A stretch of 64,000 nucleotides of DNA from Ferdinandcohnia sp036962685. Lineage in GTDB: Bacteria; Bacillota; Bacilli; Bacillales; Bacillaceae_L. Each line of letters starts with the position of its first letter. Position 1 is the stretch's first letter. Where the stretch lies: positions 1-64,000 of the forward strand of contig NZ_JBALOP010000032.1 of assembly GCF_036962685.1 (NCBI RefSeq), read 5' to 3'. Both the position numbers and the translations under genes were made by a program. Shown piece by piece: positions 51,201 through 60,423 of this stretch. Under the pieces are notes generated by a model, which had not been told where the DNA came from, made no database searches, and was given only the letters and a program-made list of their open reading frames with translations.

Positions 51201-51651
51201 GTAATACGACCGCTCTTGTAAAGTCGTCAATAGTTAAACCTAGTAAATCCTGCACACATTGATTAACCTCACCAATTTTATCAGCAAGAACAACTGATTC
51301 CTCATCGACTTCAATGATTCGGCTTACAGAGGATTTTACCTTTAAGTCATCCTGCCGTTTAAAGCTACGCTCAATCAGATAACGCTTTGTTCCTTTGGCG
51401 TTTTCTAGCTCAAACGTAAAAGAAACATGGAGAAGGTTTTCAGCATGATTCAGAATTCCATGCGTATTATTGGATGCACGCTCGACTTTCCCGTAAAGAG
51501 CAAGTGTCATTGCATCGAGAATCGAGGATTTCCCACTACCTGTCGGTCCAAAAATCCCAAAAACTCCACCTTCACAAAGAGAACCAAAATCAACTGTTTG
51601 TTTTTCACGGAAGCTATGAAGCCCCGCTACTGTTAATGTGATAGGTTTCAC
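48262..51651 (-). CDS. sbcC: SbcC, ATPase subunit of the SbcCD nuclease
   Basis: 1129 aa SMC-like ATPase of the Rad50/SbcC type. Walker A GIFGPTGSGKSSILDAM is near residue 37, long coiled coils surround a zinc hook (EPCPVCGSQHHP, about residue 530), and the C-terminal lobe has the signature TTLSGGETFLTSLALALSL and Walker B FFFLDEGFGTLDADLL. With SbcD it opens hairpins and DNA ends. Its ATG overlaps the sbcD stop by four bases. Confidence 0.96.
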   Translation of the reverse strand: MKPITLTVAGLHSFREKQTVDFGSLCEGGVFGIFGPTGSGKSSILDAMTLALYGKVERASNNTHGILNHAENLLHVSFTFELENAKGTKRYLIERSFKRQDDLKVKSSVSRIIEVDEESVVLADKIGEVNQCVQDLLGLTIDDFTRAVVLPQGKFAEFLSLKGVDRRQMLQRLFNLEQYGDKFNKKLKNKLTIAKNELNEVAAEQAGLGDASTEAINSAEQELKNAEILLEKRQNEVNKIDADFEKSKSIWQWQLEKGELSQKLVKIEYEKPHILQLEKKVKNAETAALILPYLEEYETAKEALEKATILHQTLQNQLTNKKQENEAKANEYHKARQEKTEKLPFYLTKKQQLTDAKLVQEKAIVLEGEANELKQKLNNLQSQVREKQEQIEAITASITEDTEKQKERRVKLSSLTVSVEVRNELQKASQEKQTIMFSNTSLNEQKTELEKSRGQLEQLDQMLYSQNVELDQAKQRVEAIFLKNASTYETVCERERDSEKLIGLAEIKLSRLKKELEDNRKKNLAIQLADQLQSGEPCPVCGSQHHPNPLSIHEDHGDEMDAQIEKLSNDITIARNMKQEFSTLKLKLEQISGGLIGEYPGEMNAPVQAKRLVSDEEFEDVFGMLQALIVEQKSLQQDLLKLQETGRKAIQDIRASLKEVNQLEQTKEFNIKSFNELQARVLNLQKKTKEQYLNWKQSFPQLEFETIEAKLEDISKNDKSAQSLSVEIENSTLMLEQKEQEKQKYQNESNGLDRQIAEISSTLKGKLEALSEAREKLAKEIGNHNIDQLMIETEQMVKQLEQTELTSYEAWQKIQAECQKLENETHAAFSGLQDGKERNEKATTKWTEVLKTTSFLQISDVRESILSKHEQEELGSQIERYWDRFKQIQTELQKVNDLLNDEKLSQEKWDEIQRVRTEMKEMLNQAVEAKGAAIKALQVLLEKHERFNELEKRRNELEKLVEQYNKLQSVFKGNSFVEFIAEEQLVQVSRDATERLGILTRQRYAVEVDSQGGFIMRDDANGGVRRPVTTLSGGETFLTSLALALSLSAQIQLRGEYPLQFFFLDEGFGTLDADLLDTVVSALEKLHSKQLAVGVISHVQELRARLPKRLIVEAAEPSGRGTLVRLETL

Positions 51652-52832
51652 GCTTCGTCACCGTCCTCGTCTACATCATCAGTAATAAGCTCTAAAAATA
51701 ATTTCGTAAGCTCTGGCTCTGGTTTCGCCCCACCTGTTTGCTTTTCATAAAAACGGACAAAAAGCTCATCTATTGGGGTATTTGTATTCACAGTTCGTTC
51801 TGCTTTTTCCTTTTCAAGTTCTTCAAAAATGGGGCGTATATGAATAAGTCCACTATGATGCTTTCGCAATCTATGAATCTCTTCGATTGAAAGAGCATTT
51901 GTCACATGGACTTCAAGGTCAATCCATGCATTCGCGTCCTTGCCTTCATCAAGCCAAGTATAGACTTGGGCAAGCCCTTCTTTTGCTTTCCATCTTACAA
52001 GTGGTTTTCCACTAGATAAAAACACCTCGGACATTTCAATCGGCTTGTTAGGTTTCGCGTCTAAAATGGTGACAGATTTCGCGTACCCCGCCTCTGAGAA
52101 GCTATAGGCTAATGGTGAACCTGAATACCTAGCCATTGTTTTTGCTCTAGATACCATTTGCGGACGGTGTAGATGACCTAATGCAACATATTGGGCGGAT
52201 TCCGGTAGACTAGTAGCAGCCACTGTGTATGCACCGCCAACCTCAATTGGTCGCTCAGAGTCTGAGCTACTTCCACCCGTGACATAAATATGGCTCATTG
52301 CGATATTGATTGTTTCAGGTGTAAAAGCCTTACTCATTTCTTCAAATATTCCTTGAATGCGCTGGTCATATTTATCACGAAGCATTAACTCTTCATGCGA
52401 ATCTGATAATACTTCAGCTAAACGGGACTCTGAAGGATACGGTAAAGCTGCCAGTTTAAGAGTTTCATTGGTTGTAGGTACATAAATTGTTTGGACATCC
52501 ATGGTTGGCAAGCCCAGTAATTGAATGCCTTGCTGGTGTGCAAGTGGCGAGGCCGCTGACAGGCGATCTGGGTTATCATGGTTTCCTGCAATGATTGATA
52601 CCGGCCTCTTGCCGCCATTTGATAAACGAGCGATACTTTCATAAAATAAGCTTTCAGCTGCAGCTGGTGGATTCACTGTATCAAATGCATCACCAGCCAT
52701 TAACACCACATCTATTTTTTCTTCTTCGACGATTTTTACAAGCTCATCCAAGAATTGTGCTTGTTCTTCGAGTCTACTTCTCCCCTCAAGAGATCGACCT
52801 AAATGCCAATCCGCGGTGTGAAGAATTCTCAT
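51648..52832 (-). CDS. sbcD: SbcD, nuclease subunit of the SbcCD complex
   Basis: 394 aa Mre11-type metallophosphoesterase. Metal-binding motifs: HTADWHLGRSLEG, VLMAGDAFDTVNPP, IIAGNHDNPDRLSA, MSHIYVTGG and ALGHLHRPQ. A C-terminal capping domain ends in an acidic tail. Cotranscribed with sbcC. AAAGGGG before the ATG. Confidence 0.96.
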   Translation of the reverse strand: MRILHTADWHLGRSLEGRSRLEEQAQFLDELVKIVEEEKIDVVLMAGDAFDTVNPPAAAESLFYESIARLSNGGKRPVSIIAGNHDNPDRLSAASPLAHQQGIQLLGLPTMDVQTIYVPTTNETLKLAALPYPSESRLAEVLSDSHEELMLRDKYDQRIQGIFEEMSKAFTPETINIAMSHIYVTGGSSSDSERPIEVGGAYTVAATSLPESAQYVALGHLHRPQMVSRAKTMARYSGSPLAYSFSEAGYAKSVTILDAKPNKPIEMSEVFLSSGKPLVRWKAKEGLAQVYTWLDEGKDANAWIDLEVHVTNALSIEEIHRLRKHHSGLIHIRPIFEELEKEKAERTVNTNTPIDELFVRFYEKQTGGAKPEPELTKLFLELITDDVDEDGDEA

Positions 52833-52920
52833 CTGAAAATCCCCTTTCTTAACCGAATCTAGTACTATTATTTTAACATAGCAGAAGTCTTTCGATTGAT
52901 AGAGTTAGCTGGAAATTAAC

Positions 52921-52955
52921 GAAAAAAGTACTGCCCCTAAATTTGAGCAGTACTT
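52921..52955 (-). terminator. Terminator after addA
   Basis: AAGTACTGC/GCAGTACTT stem with T run on the minus strand, between addA and sbcD. Confidence 0.82.
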
Positions 52956-52966
52956 CCCATTTATAT

Positions 52967-55900
52967 CTATACCTCTAACAAATGTCCACCATCGAAAAAG
53001 TATAAATATCTTTCATTTAGTGGTTTTCTCCAAATATGTTCGATTGCCTTACTGTATAATTCAAGCTGCACTCGATAACGGGCCTTTAGTTCAGGCTTTG
53101 CATCTTCAAAGCTTCTAAACTTACCAGTAATTGTGTCCGTTTTATAGTCAATCAGAACAATTCCTTTTTCATCCTCAAAGATACAGTCGATGACCCCTTG
53201 AATAAGGACATTTTCCTGTTGCTCATCAGACCAATCCGCATAGGCTTCAAACGCTGGAATGGCAACACTAAAAGGAACCTCACGTCTTACATTGTCAGAA
53301 GCTAGCATACGCTGGGCAATCCCTGATTCAAAAAATCCGAGAATACTCTCCACATCTATAACATCGGCCTGTTCCTGCGTTAAAAGCTCATTATGGACCA
53401 TTCGTTGAATCTGCTCGCGAACAGACTCCACATCAATCGATTTACTTAACTCAACATGCTGCATTACCATATGCATGGCTGTTCCACGTTCGGCCGGAGT
53501 TAATGATTTTTGCTGCATGAATCTTGGTCGATCCGCACTTGCTGAACGGAATCGTGGTAGAAAAGCCACATCACTATGTTCGTCCATACTCTCTCGCTGT
53601 CTTTTTATTTCCGAAACAGACTGCTTTGAACGCTTATTTGCCGCAGATTTAAAAGGATATTCCCATGTTAATTGATGTTCGATTCGTTCAGATACATCAC
53701 TACTAACCGGAATTGGTTTTCCTTCTTTAATGGCAGCCTCCATTTGTTCATGTTTGGTCTCTTCTCCAACCTCAATTTTTTGCAATTCTACAGCAGGGAT
53801 TGTCCGAATCTCCCATTTTGCTGGATGATTTACAATGTCAGCTGGGAGCCCTTCAACTAACTCATCTCCCCGAAGCAACTCCGCATCTTTATGTCGAATT
53901 AATCCAGGTCCAATCCAATCTAAATACGATTTAGCACCAGCTCTTGTATGGTCAGTAATCAACCATTCTTTATTTTGAAGAGTGGCCTGCCATTTCCCCA
54001 GTTGCTTTCCTAAATCCTTTACTGTACCTACTAGGTAAAGCTTTTCCTTCGCTCTTGTTAAAGCAACGTAAAGGACACGCATTTCTTCTGAAATTAATTC
54101 AAGATGCATTTTTTTCTTAATCGCAAGCATCGGTAGGGTTGGGTAACTAATTCTGAGCGTCGGATTCACATATTTTGTTCCAAATCCAAGTTCTTTATCT
54201 AATAAATACTTTTTATTTAAGTCCATCATATTAAATTGCTTTGAAAGTCCACCTACAAATACAATTGGGAATTCAAGTCCCTTACTTTTATGAATCGTCA
54301 TTAGACGGACAACATCCTCTTGTTCCCCAAGCGCTCTTGCCGTACCTAAATCATCGCCACGATCTTGCATTCGCTCGATGAACCGCAAGAAACGGAACAA
54401 ACCTCTAAAGGAAGTTGCTTCATACTGCCTTGCACGGTCGTACAGTGCACGAAGGTTTGCTTGGCGCTGCTTTCCACCAGGCATCCCCCCAACAAAATCA
54501 TAAAAATATGTCTCTCTGTACAGCTGCCAAATCAAATCAGATAATGATCCTGTTCTTGCTCTATTACGCCAGGTTTCTAATTTATGATAAAAGTGCGTGA
54601 CCTTGGTCTGTGTTGGATCATCTGAAGATGCTTCCTTAAGAAATACCTTCAATGCCTCATAATAAGGACTGTTTTTTTCATAGTTTCGAATTTTTGCCAA
54701 CTCGTCTGCTTCAAGTCCAACAATCGGCGAACGTAAAACAGATGCAAGGGGAATATCTTGGTAAGGATTATCAATCACCTTTAACAGGGACATCATAATT
54801 GCGACTTCTGTTGCATCAAAATAGCCTGTCGAAAGATCCGCATAAATAGGGATTCCTTGCTGCTTGAACTCCTCCATAATTTGGGGAGCCCATGGCATCG
54901 AACGCATCAAAATGACAATATCACGATACGTAATGCTTCTCATCCGATTTTCCTTGCGATCAAAGACTTGGAACCCTGAAGAAATCATATCCTTGATTTG
55001 CCTTGCCATCGCACGAGCTTCAAGCTGGGCTGTTTCTAGTTCCGCTTCATCAAAATAGACAATACCTTCCTCATCTTCGGAATCCTCATCATGTTCATAG
55101 CTCTCAGTTTCCTGGCCGTTTTTATCAATTAATACTAATTCTGCTGCCATTTGATTGCTTTGGGGATAATCGGCACCAAGCTTTAATTCGGCGTCATCGT
55201 CATATTCGATTTCACCAACAGCTTCCCCCATAATTTGTTTGAATAAATAATTCGTTCCATCCAAGACCTCAGCTCGGCTACGGAAGTTCTTCGATAAATC
55301 GATTCTTAACCCTGTATTATCACCTGATTGGGTAAACCGTTTATATTTACTCAAAAATAACATTGGTTCTGCTAGACGGAAGCGGTAAATGGATTGCTTC
55401 ACATCCCCAACCATGAACATATTTCCAGTTGCTTCTCCGTCTTTTGTGACAAGCTTTAAAATAGATTCCTGTACCATATTTGTATCCTGGTACTCATCAA
55501 CAAAAGCTTCTTCAAACTTAATCCGATATTCTAGAGCTGCTTCAGATGGTACAATCCCGTCTGTTGATGTTCCTTCCTTACGAAGAATTTCAAGACAATA
55601 ATGCTCTAAATCTGAAAAGTCAACCAGCCCTTTTTCTTCTTTTACCTTCTGAAATTTCTCGCCAAATTCAATCACAAGTTGTACGAGCATTTCTATGGAA
55701 GGCTGCATTTCTTTAATATTATCTAAATAGCTTTCAGGAGGTCGACTGAACAAGTCTTCCTTTATTTTTTCAACCAGCTTTTTCGAGTCATCTCTTAGCT
55801 TAGTCACCTGGTCCTTTAAATTTTCATCATACTCATCGCCCTTAACAGGCTTCGCTCTACCAAACACAAGGCTTTGCATTTCATGGTAAAGCGCCGTCCA

Positions 55901-56728
55901 AGAATGGTTCTTTGCATGTAAAAGTCGGTGTATTTGTTCTAGGTCTGCTTCAATATTTTCTGCTCGAGGTGCTGGTCCTCCAGGCATTCGAATTAAATCC
56001 ATCGCATGCTCTAAATTGGCTTTAGCACCTTCAAGCTGAAGCGAAATATCCGCTAATAAATATGGAATATATGGTGTTTGATCCAGTGTCTGATCATCTA
56101 CTCGGTAATCCTCTACAATTTGCTTCAGCCATTCATTAGGTGTTGGATGTGCACGTGAAAATTCATAAAGTTTCCGAATCATATTTTGTAACTCAACATC
56201 AGTTCTGTCATTCGTAAATCGGTCAACTAAATCAAAGAATTTCGTGTTTTCTAGATTACTGTAATGCTCTTCAAAAAGCTCTTCCATAACCTCATCACGT
56301 AAAAGCTCCGCCTCTGTTGAATCAGCTATTCTAAATCCTGGATCAATATCAATTAAATAATAAAATTTCCGAATGACTTCCAAACAGAAAGAGTGAATGG
56401 TTGAGATGGATGCACGATTAAGCAAACTAAGCTGACGTCTAATGTGTAAGGAAGCTGGGTCTTCTTTTAATGCTTTTTCCAATGCTTCCCCGATTCGATT
56501 GCGCATTTCAGCTGCAGAAGCATTAGTAAAGGTCACAACAAGTAAACGGTCAACATCAATTGGATGTTGATCCGATAAAATTTTCCGGATAATTCGTTCA
56601 ACGAGTACTGCTGTTTTACCGGACCCAGCTGCCGCTGCAACTAAAATGTCTTGACCACTTGAGACAATGGCTTTCCACTGATCATCTGTCCATTGACTTC
56701 CCTCTGGCTTTGGTATGAGATTAGTCAT
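52967..56728 (-). CDS. addA: AddA helicase-nuclease
   Basis: 1253 aa UvrD-type helicase with a C-terminal RecB-like nuclease. Walker A AAAAGSGKTAVLVERII (residue 31 on); helicase motifs VVTFTNASAAEMRNRI, FVDEYQDTN, VGDVKQSIYRFR, TIHKSKGLEFPIVFVG and EMRVLYVALTRAKEKLYLVG; nuclease GIVLIDYKTDTI. With AddB it processes double-strand breaks for RecA at Chi sites. Overlaps addB by eight bases. Confidence 0.97.
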   Translation of the reverse strand: MTNLIPKPEGSQWTDDQWKAIVSSGQDILVAAAAGSGKTAVLVERIIRKILSDQHPIDVDRLLVVTFTNASAAEMRNRIGEALEKALKEDPASLHIRRQLSLLNRASISTIHSFCLEVIRKFYYLIDIDPGFRIADSTEAELLRDEVMEELFEEHYSNLENTKFFDLVDRFTNDRTDVELQNMIRKLYEFSRAHPTPNEWLKQIVEDYRVDDQTLDQTPYIPYLLADISLQLEGAKANLEHAMDLIRMPGGPAPRAENIEADLEQIHRLLHAKNHSWTALYHEMQSLVFGRAKPVKGDEYDENLKDQVTKLRDDSKKLVEKIKEDLFSRPPESYLDNIKEMQPSIEMLVQLVIEFGEKFQKVKEEKGLVDFSDLEHYCLEILRKEGTSTDGIVPSEAALEYRIKFEEAFVDEYQDTNMVQESILKLVTKDGEATGNMFMVGDVKQSIYRFRLAEPMLFLSKYKRFTQSGDNTGLRIDLSKNFRSRAEVLDGTNYLFKQIMGEAVGEIEYDDDAELKLGADYPQSNQMAAELVLIDKNGQETESYEHDEDSEDEEGIVYFDEAELETAQLEARAMARQIKDMISSGFQVFDRKENRMRSITYRDIVILMRSMPWAPQIMEEFKQQGIPIYADLSTGYFDATEVAIMMSLLKVIDNPYQDIPLASVLRSPIVGLEADELAKIRNYEKNSPYYEALKVFLKEASSDDPTQTKVTHFYHKLETWRNRARTGSLSDLIWQLYRETYFYDFVGGMPGGKQRQANLRALYDRARQYEATSFRGLFRFLRFIERMQDRGDDLGTARALGEQEDVVRLMTIHKSKGLEFPIVFVGGLSKQFNMMDLNKKYLLDKELGFGTKYVNPTLRISYPTLPMLAIKKKMHLELISEEMRVLYVALTRAKEKLYLVGTVKDLGKQLGKWQATLQNKEWLITDHTRAGAKSYLDWIGPGLIRHKDAELLRGDELVEGLPADIVNHPAKWEIRTIPAVELQKIEVGEETKHEQMEAAIKEGKPIPVSSDVSERIEHQLTWEYPFKSAANKRSKQSVSEIKRQRESMDEHSDVAFLPRFRSASADRPRFMQQKSLTPAERGTAMHMVMQHVELSKSIDVESVREQIQRMVHNELLTQEQADVIDVESILGFFESGIAQRMLASDNVRREVPFSVAIPAFEAYADWSDEQQENVLIQGVIDCIFEDEKGIVLIDYKTDTITGKFRSFEDAKPELKARYRVQLELYSKAIEHIWRKPLNERYLYFFDGGHLLEV

Positions 56729-59700
56729 AATTTTTCACACCTCCATTCCGAATTTTCTCGAGGATTACGGCTTTGTTTTCATTTGGTAGAACACGATAGT
56801 TATTTTCTTCTAAGCTTTGATCAAACTGACAAACAGACTTAAATGAACAGAACGTACAAGGTGTTTTATCTTTGAGCTTATACGGCGCAATTTCAATTTC
56901 ACCATTTGTAATCCGATTTCCAGTGTTTTTAAAGACACCACGCACATGATTACGAAGATATCCAAGCTCTTCTTCACTAGCAACCTGTGAATTTGAATAA
57001 AAGCTTCCATCCTTCTTAATCGCTGCAGAGACAATTTGCGAGTATCCTGTTCCAAGTGATTGATCCATTAGTCGAACGGATTCCTCATCCCCTAATAAAA
57101 GTCCCTTCATTTTAAATCTCTTAAAGATTTCCTCTTCAATTTTATCCTCAGGCAGTACCTTATTTGAATGAATTAATGGATCATGAATATGGAAATAAAG
57201 GACACCGGCTGGTTTTGCAGTCGTTCCAATCCAATCCTTAGAATGTGTAATGATTACATCTAAATAGGTTAACATTTGCAATGCAAGTCCATAATAAACC
57301 TCTGAAAGATTAAGCGCCTTTTGACTTGATTTATAATCGATCACTCGTAACAGTACACCCTTTGAGCTTTCCGCTTTATCAACGCGGTCAATTCGACCAA
57401 CAAGCTCCATCGTACTACCATTATCCAAATTAAAAAGGATTGGTGGAAGTGGTCCCTTTTTTCCAAAGCCTAGTTCAATTCCTACTGGAGCAAAGCCACT
57501 TGCTTTTGCATGATCACTTAAAATCTTCGATGCACGGCTAATAATTTTTTGGAGCTTATGCATGATATAGTGGTAGCGATTTGAACTTAATAAAATTTCC
57601 TTCTGTAATCTTGGTGCTAATTCTTCAACCGCTTTTGCTGCAAGCTTATCACATTGTTCTTTTGTTAAGTCACGCCAATCAATTCCATTGACTCTTAAAG
57701 AATCAGCAATTTTCTTAAGGGCCGCATGAAATAAATCACCAATGTCTGGTGATTCCAAGCGAAATACTTTTCGCTCTTTTAGCTGCAGTCCATAGCTTGC
57801 AAAGTGAGAGAACGGACAGCCCTGGAACACTTCCATTCGCGAAACACTACCTTGAATATGGTCACCATATAGGGCTTGCGTTATTTCTTTTGAAAGCTTT
57901 TTCGGCTTGTTTTTATAAAATAAACTGCTTAATACAAGCTTACTTTTGTATTTCATTTCATCGTGGTTTGCGAAATAGTTATACACATCCCACCATAAAT
58001 CCTGTATTGGATACTGCTTTTTCCACGCCTGCAATTGAGTGGCCAAAGAAGATAAGGCTACATCAGGATTGACGATATATTCTAGCTGTTCGTTTGCCGT
58101 AAGCTCTGACGGCTCATTCATATAAAATTTTTCATCTAAATTTGGAAAAATATCCTTTAGACGCTTAATAATAGGTGATGGAAGTAAGGACTTTCCTTCT
58201 TCATTTGCCAACGGATAGCTAATATACAAAGCTTCTCCTGGACTTGTTAACGCACAATAAATAAGGAAATTTTCATCTAATAATGTTTCCCTGCTTCCAG
58301 GCGCTAATTGTAGTCCAGCATCACCCAAGGCTTCACGGTCTGTTTCTGAAAACACACCTTCTTCGTTCGGGCGTGAAGGTAAGACACCATCATTCGCACC
58401 AATAATAAACGTACATTTAATGTTTGAAAATCGAGAACGTTCCAAGCTTGCCACAAGCACCTGGTCAATCGCTGGTGGCACAAGTGCAAATCGCATGCTT
58501 TCTAGTCCTGTTTCAATCATATTGCTAAACATCGTTAGTGAGACTTTTTCATCACCAATGATTTCAACATATTGATCAAGCAATTCTAAAACGGCATTCC
58601 ATACCTGATCATTTTCCCTTGCTTCAGAAAGTTTTCCCGAAGCTTCCGCATTAAGCTTCAACTCTTCCATTTTTGCAGGGATTTCGAGTTCCTCTAAATA
58701 AAGGAAAATCGCCTCACACATACTTCTACCATCCTTCGCCTTTTGAAGACGTTTTTGTAAGGCGAGTAGTGGTTCAACAATCATTGCACGAAGATTGTTT
58801 AGCATATCCTCATATTCACGTTCTTTATCCGTCTGTGGTAGGTCTGAATCCTCTAATCCCCTAATTCGTTTAAACTTCCAACGCTCACCTTTTGTCCATT
58901 TATAGCCTTGAATCCCGTATTCAAGCACATAGTTTTCAAGCTTGTCCATATCCTCACGAAGCACGGAAATCTCTTCGCCAAATGGATATAAAAGATCTGT
59001 CTTTACACAGCGAAATACGGACTCGTAGCGCCAGTTATTGCTTACGACCTCTAGACTTGAACGGATTAGTTCAATTAACGGATGATTTAACATCGAACGT
59101 TTTTGGTCAATGAAAAATGGAATATGATAATCCGCAAAAATGGTCTCGATAATTTCATGATAATCACTTGCATTGCGAATCATAATTGCGATATCGCGAT
59201 ATCGGTAATTATGATCCCTTGCTAGTTTTTGAATTTCACGCGCAATCCCCTCAATTTCAGCACGTCGATTCACAGCCTGACTTATTGTGATTGTGGCCTG
59301 ACCTTGATAAGGAATCGTAGGTCTTTCATCAAAATATTTTTCTAAATGGGCTAATGAAGGTTCTGAAGAGTACCGATACTGGTTTGTTAAAAGATTAGGC
59401 TCCTCCACCTTAATTCCATTTTCATTCGCATATTGAATAATAGATTGATAGGTTTTTCCCGACATTCGGAAAAGACTTAAATCATGCGGTGGAACATCAT
59501 AGGCTTTATCAACAGTTAAAGCAATCGTAACTTTATTAGAGACTTTCATAAGCTGTCCTAATACCTCAAGCTCCTGTGGAGTAAAGCTATGGAAGCCATC
59601 AATTAAAATTTCCGCATCTTTTATATAAGTTGATTGAGGAATTTTTTCCGCTAAAAGGCGTAAATAATCCTCAGAATCGACGTACTTCTCAAAAAGATGT

Positions 59701-60209
59701 TTTTCTAATTCATCATATAAGAGCTGCAAGTCATGTAATTTATCAGATAAAACTTTGTTTTCAGGTCCAATGGTTTGTTTTTGTTCTTCTAGGATTTCAG
59801 GAGTAACACAATATCGCTTAAACTCCGCGACCATTTCTTCCATTTGGGTAATAAACCCATTTTTATCGGCAGCACGAGAGAAAACCTTTAGATCCTGCTT
59901 CTTGGAATCAATGATTTTGCGAAGTAGCATGTTCACTCCGACATTATTGACATGATAGCGGCTCATTCCTCCTGTTTCTTGTAAAACCCTCCATGCCAAG
60001 CGTGTAAAACTGAATACCTGAGCTCGCATCATTCCACCAATCCCAGGGGTATTGATTAAATCATATTCCGATTGAAATGTCATTTGGTCTGGAACTAAAT
60101 ACACAATCGGAGAACCTGTTGGGTCCTCTAGAAGCTTCGTCCGAATATCTTCAAGACATGTGTGTGATTTTCCAGTACCAGCACGTCCCAATATAAATTG
60201 TAGAGACAT
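56721..60209 (-). CDS. addB: AddB, ATP-dependent nuclease subunit
   Basis: 1162 aa. N-terminal P-loop FILGRAGTGKSHTCLEDI, a helicase-like body that lacks a full motor set, and a C-terminal nuclease with VIDYKSSQKALN. The iron-sulfur cluster cysteines are seen: one in VFQGCPFSHFASYGLQL and three in PCTFCSFKSVCQF. GGAGGTAACAAT precedes the ATG. First gene of addB-addA-sbcD-sbcC, the same order as in B. subtilis. Confidence 0.97.
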   Translation of the reverse strand: MSLQFILGRAGTGKSHTCLEDIRTKLLEDPTGSPIVYLVPDQMTFQSEYDLINTPGIGGMMRAQVFSFTRLAWRVLQETGGMSRYHVNNVGVNMLLRKIIDSKKQDLKVFSRAADKNGFITQMEEMVAEFKRYCVTPEILEEQKQTIGPENKVLSDKLHDLQLLYDELEKHLFEKYVDSEDYLRLLAEKIPQSTYIKDAEILIDGFHSFTPQELEVLGQLMKVSNKVTIALTVDKAYDVPPHDLSLFRMSGKTYQSIIQYANENGIKVEEPNLLTNQYRYSSEPSLAHLEKYFDERPTIPYQGQATITISQAVNRRAEIEGIAREIQKLARDHNYRYRDIAIMIRNASDYHEIIETIFADYHIPFFIDQKRSMLNHPLIELIRSSLEVVSNNWRYESVFRCVKTDLLYPFGEEISVLREDMDKLENYVLEYGIQGYKWTKGERWKFKRIRGLEDSDLPQTDKEREYEDMLNNLRAMIVEPLLALQKRLQKAKDGRSMCEAIFLYLEELEIPAKMEELKLNAEASGKLSEARENDQVWNAVLELLDQYVEIIGDEKVSLTMFSNMIETGLESMRFALVPPAIDQVLVASLERSRFSNIKCTFIIGANDGVLPSRPNEEGVFSETDREALGDAGLQLAPGSRETLLDENFLIYCALTSPGEALYISYPLANEEGKSLLPSPIIKRLKDIFPNLDEKFYMNEPSELTANEQLEYIVNPDVALSSLATQLQAWKKQYPIQDLWWDVYNYFANHDEMKYKSKLVLSSLFYKNKPKKLSKEITQALYGDHIQGSVSRMEVFQGCPFSHFASYGLQLKERKVFRLESPDIGDLFHAALKKIADSLRVNGIDWRDLTKEQCDKLAAKAVEELAPRLQKEILLSSNRYHYIMHKLQKIISRASKILSDHAKASGFAPVGIELGFGKKGPLPPILFNLDNGSTMELVGRIDRVDKAESSKGVLLRVIDYKSSQKALNLSEVYYGLALQMLTYLDVIITHSKDWIGTTAKPAGVLYFHIHDPLIHSNKVLPEDKIEEEIFKRFKMKGLLLGDEESVRLMDQSLGTGYSQIVSAAIKKDGSFYSNSQVASEEELGYLRNHVRGVFKNTGNRITNGEIEIAPYKLKDKTPCTFCSFKSVCQFDQSLEENNYRVLPNENKAVILEKIRNGGVKNYD

Positions 60210-60423
60210 ATTGTTACCTCCTAAAGAGATGAGTCATTCGTTTCATTCTTATCCTCTAATTGTACCAAAAAGTTTGTCGAACAGGTGAGTCGTATCCTCA
60301 TCCATATTTTAGAAATGTCGAAGAACGTTAACATTCTTCTATTTTTAAGGATGATATAATTTTTGTAAGGGACTTCCAATATATTAGAAAGAAGGACATA
60401 TTTTTTAGAAAGAAGTGATATAA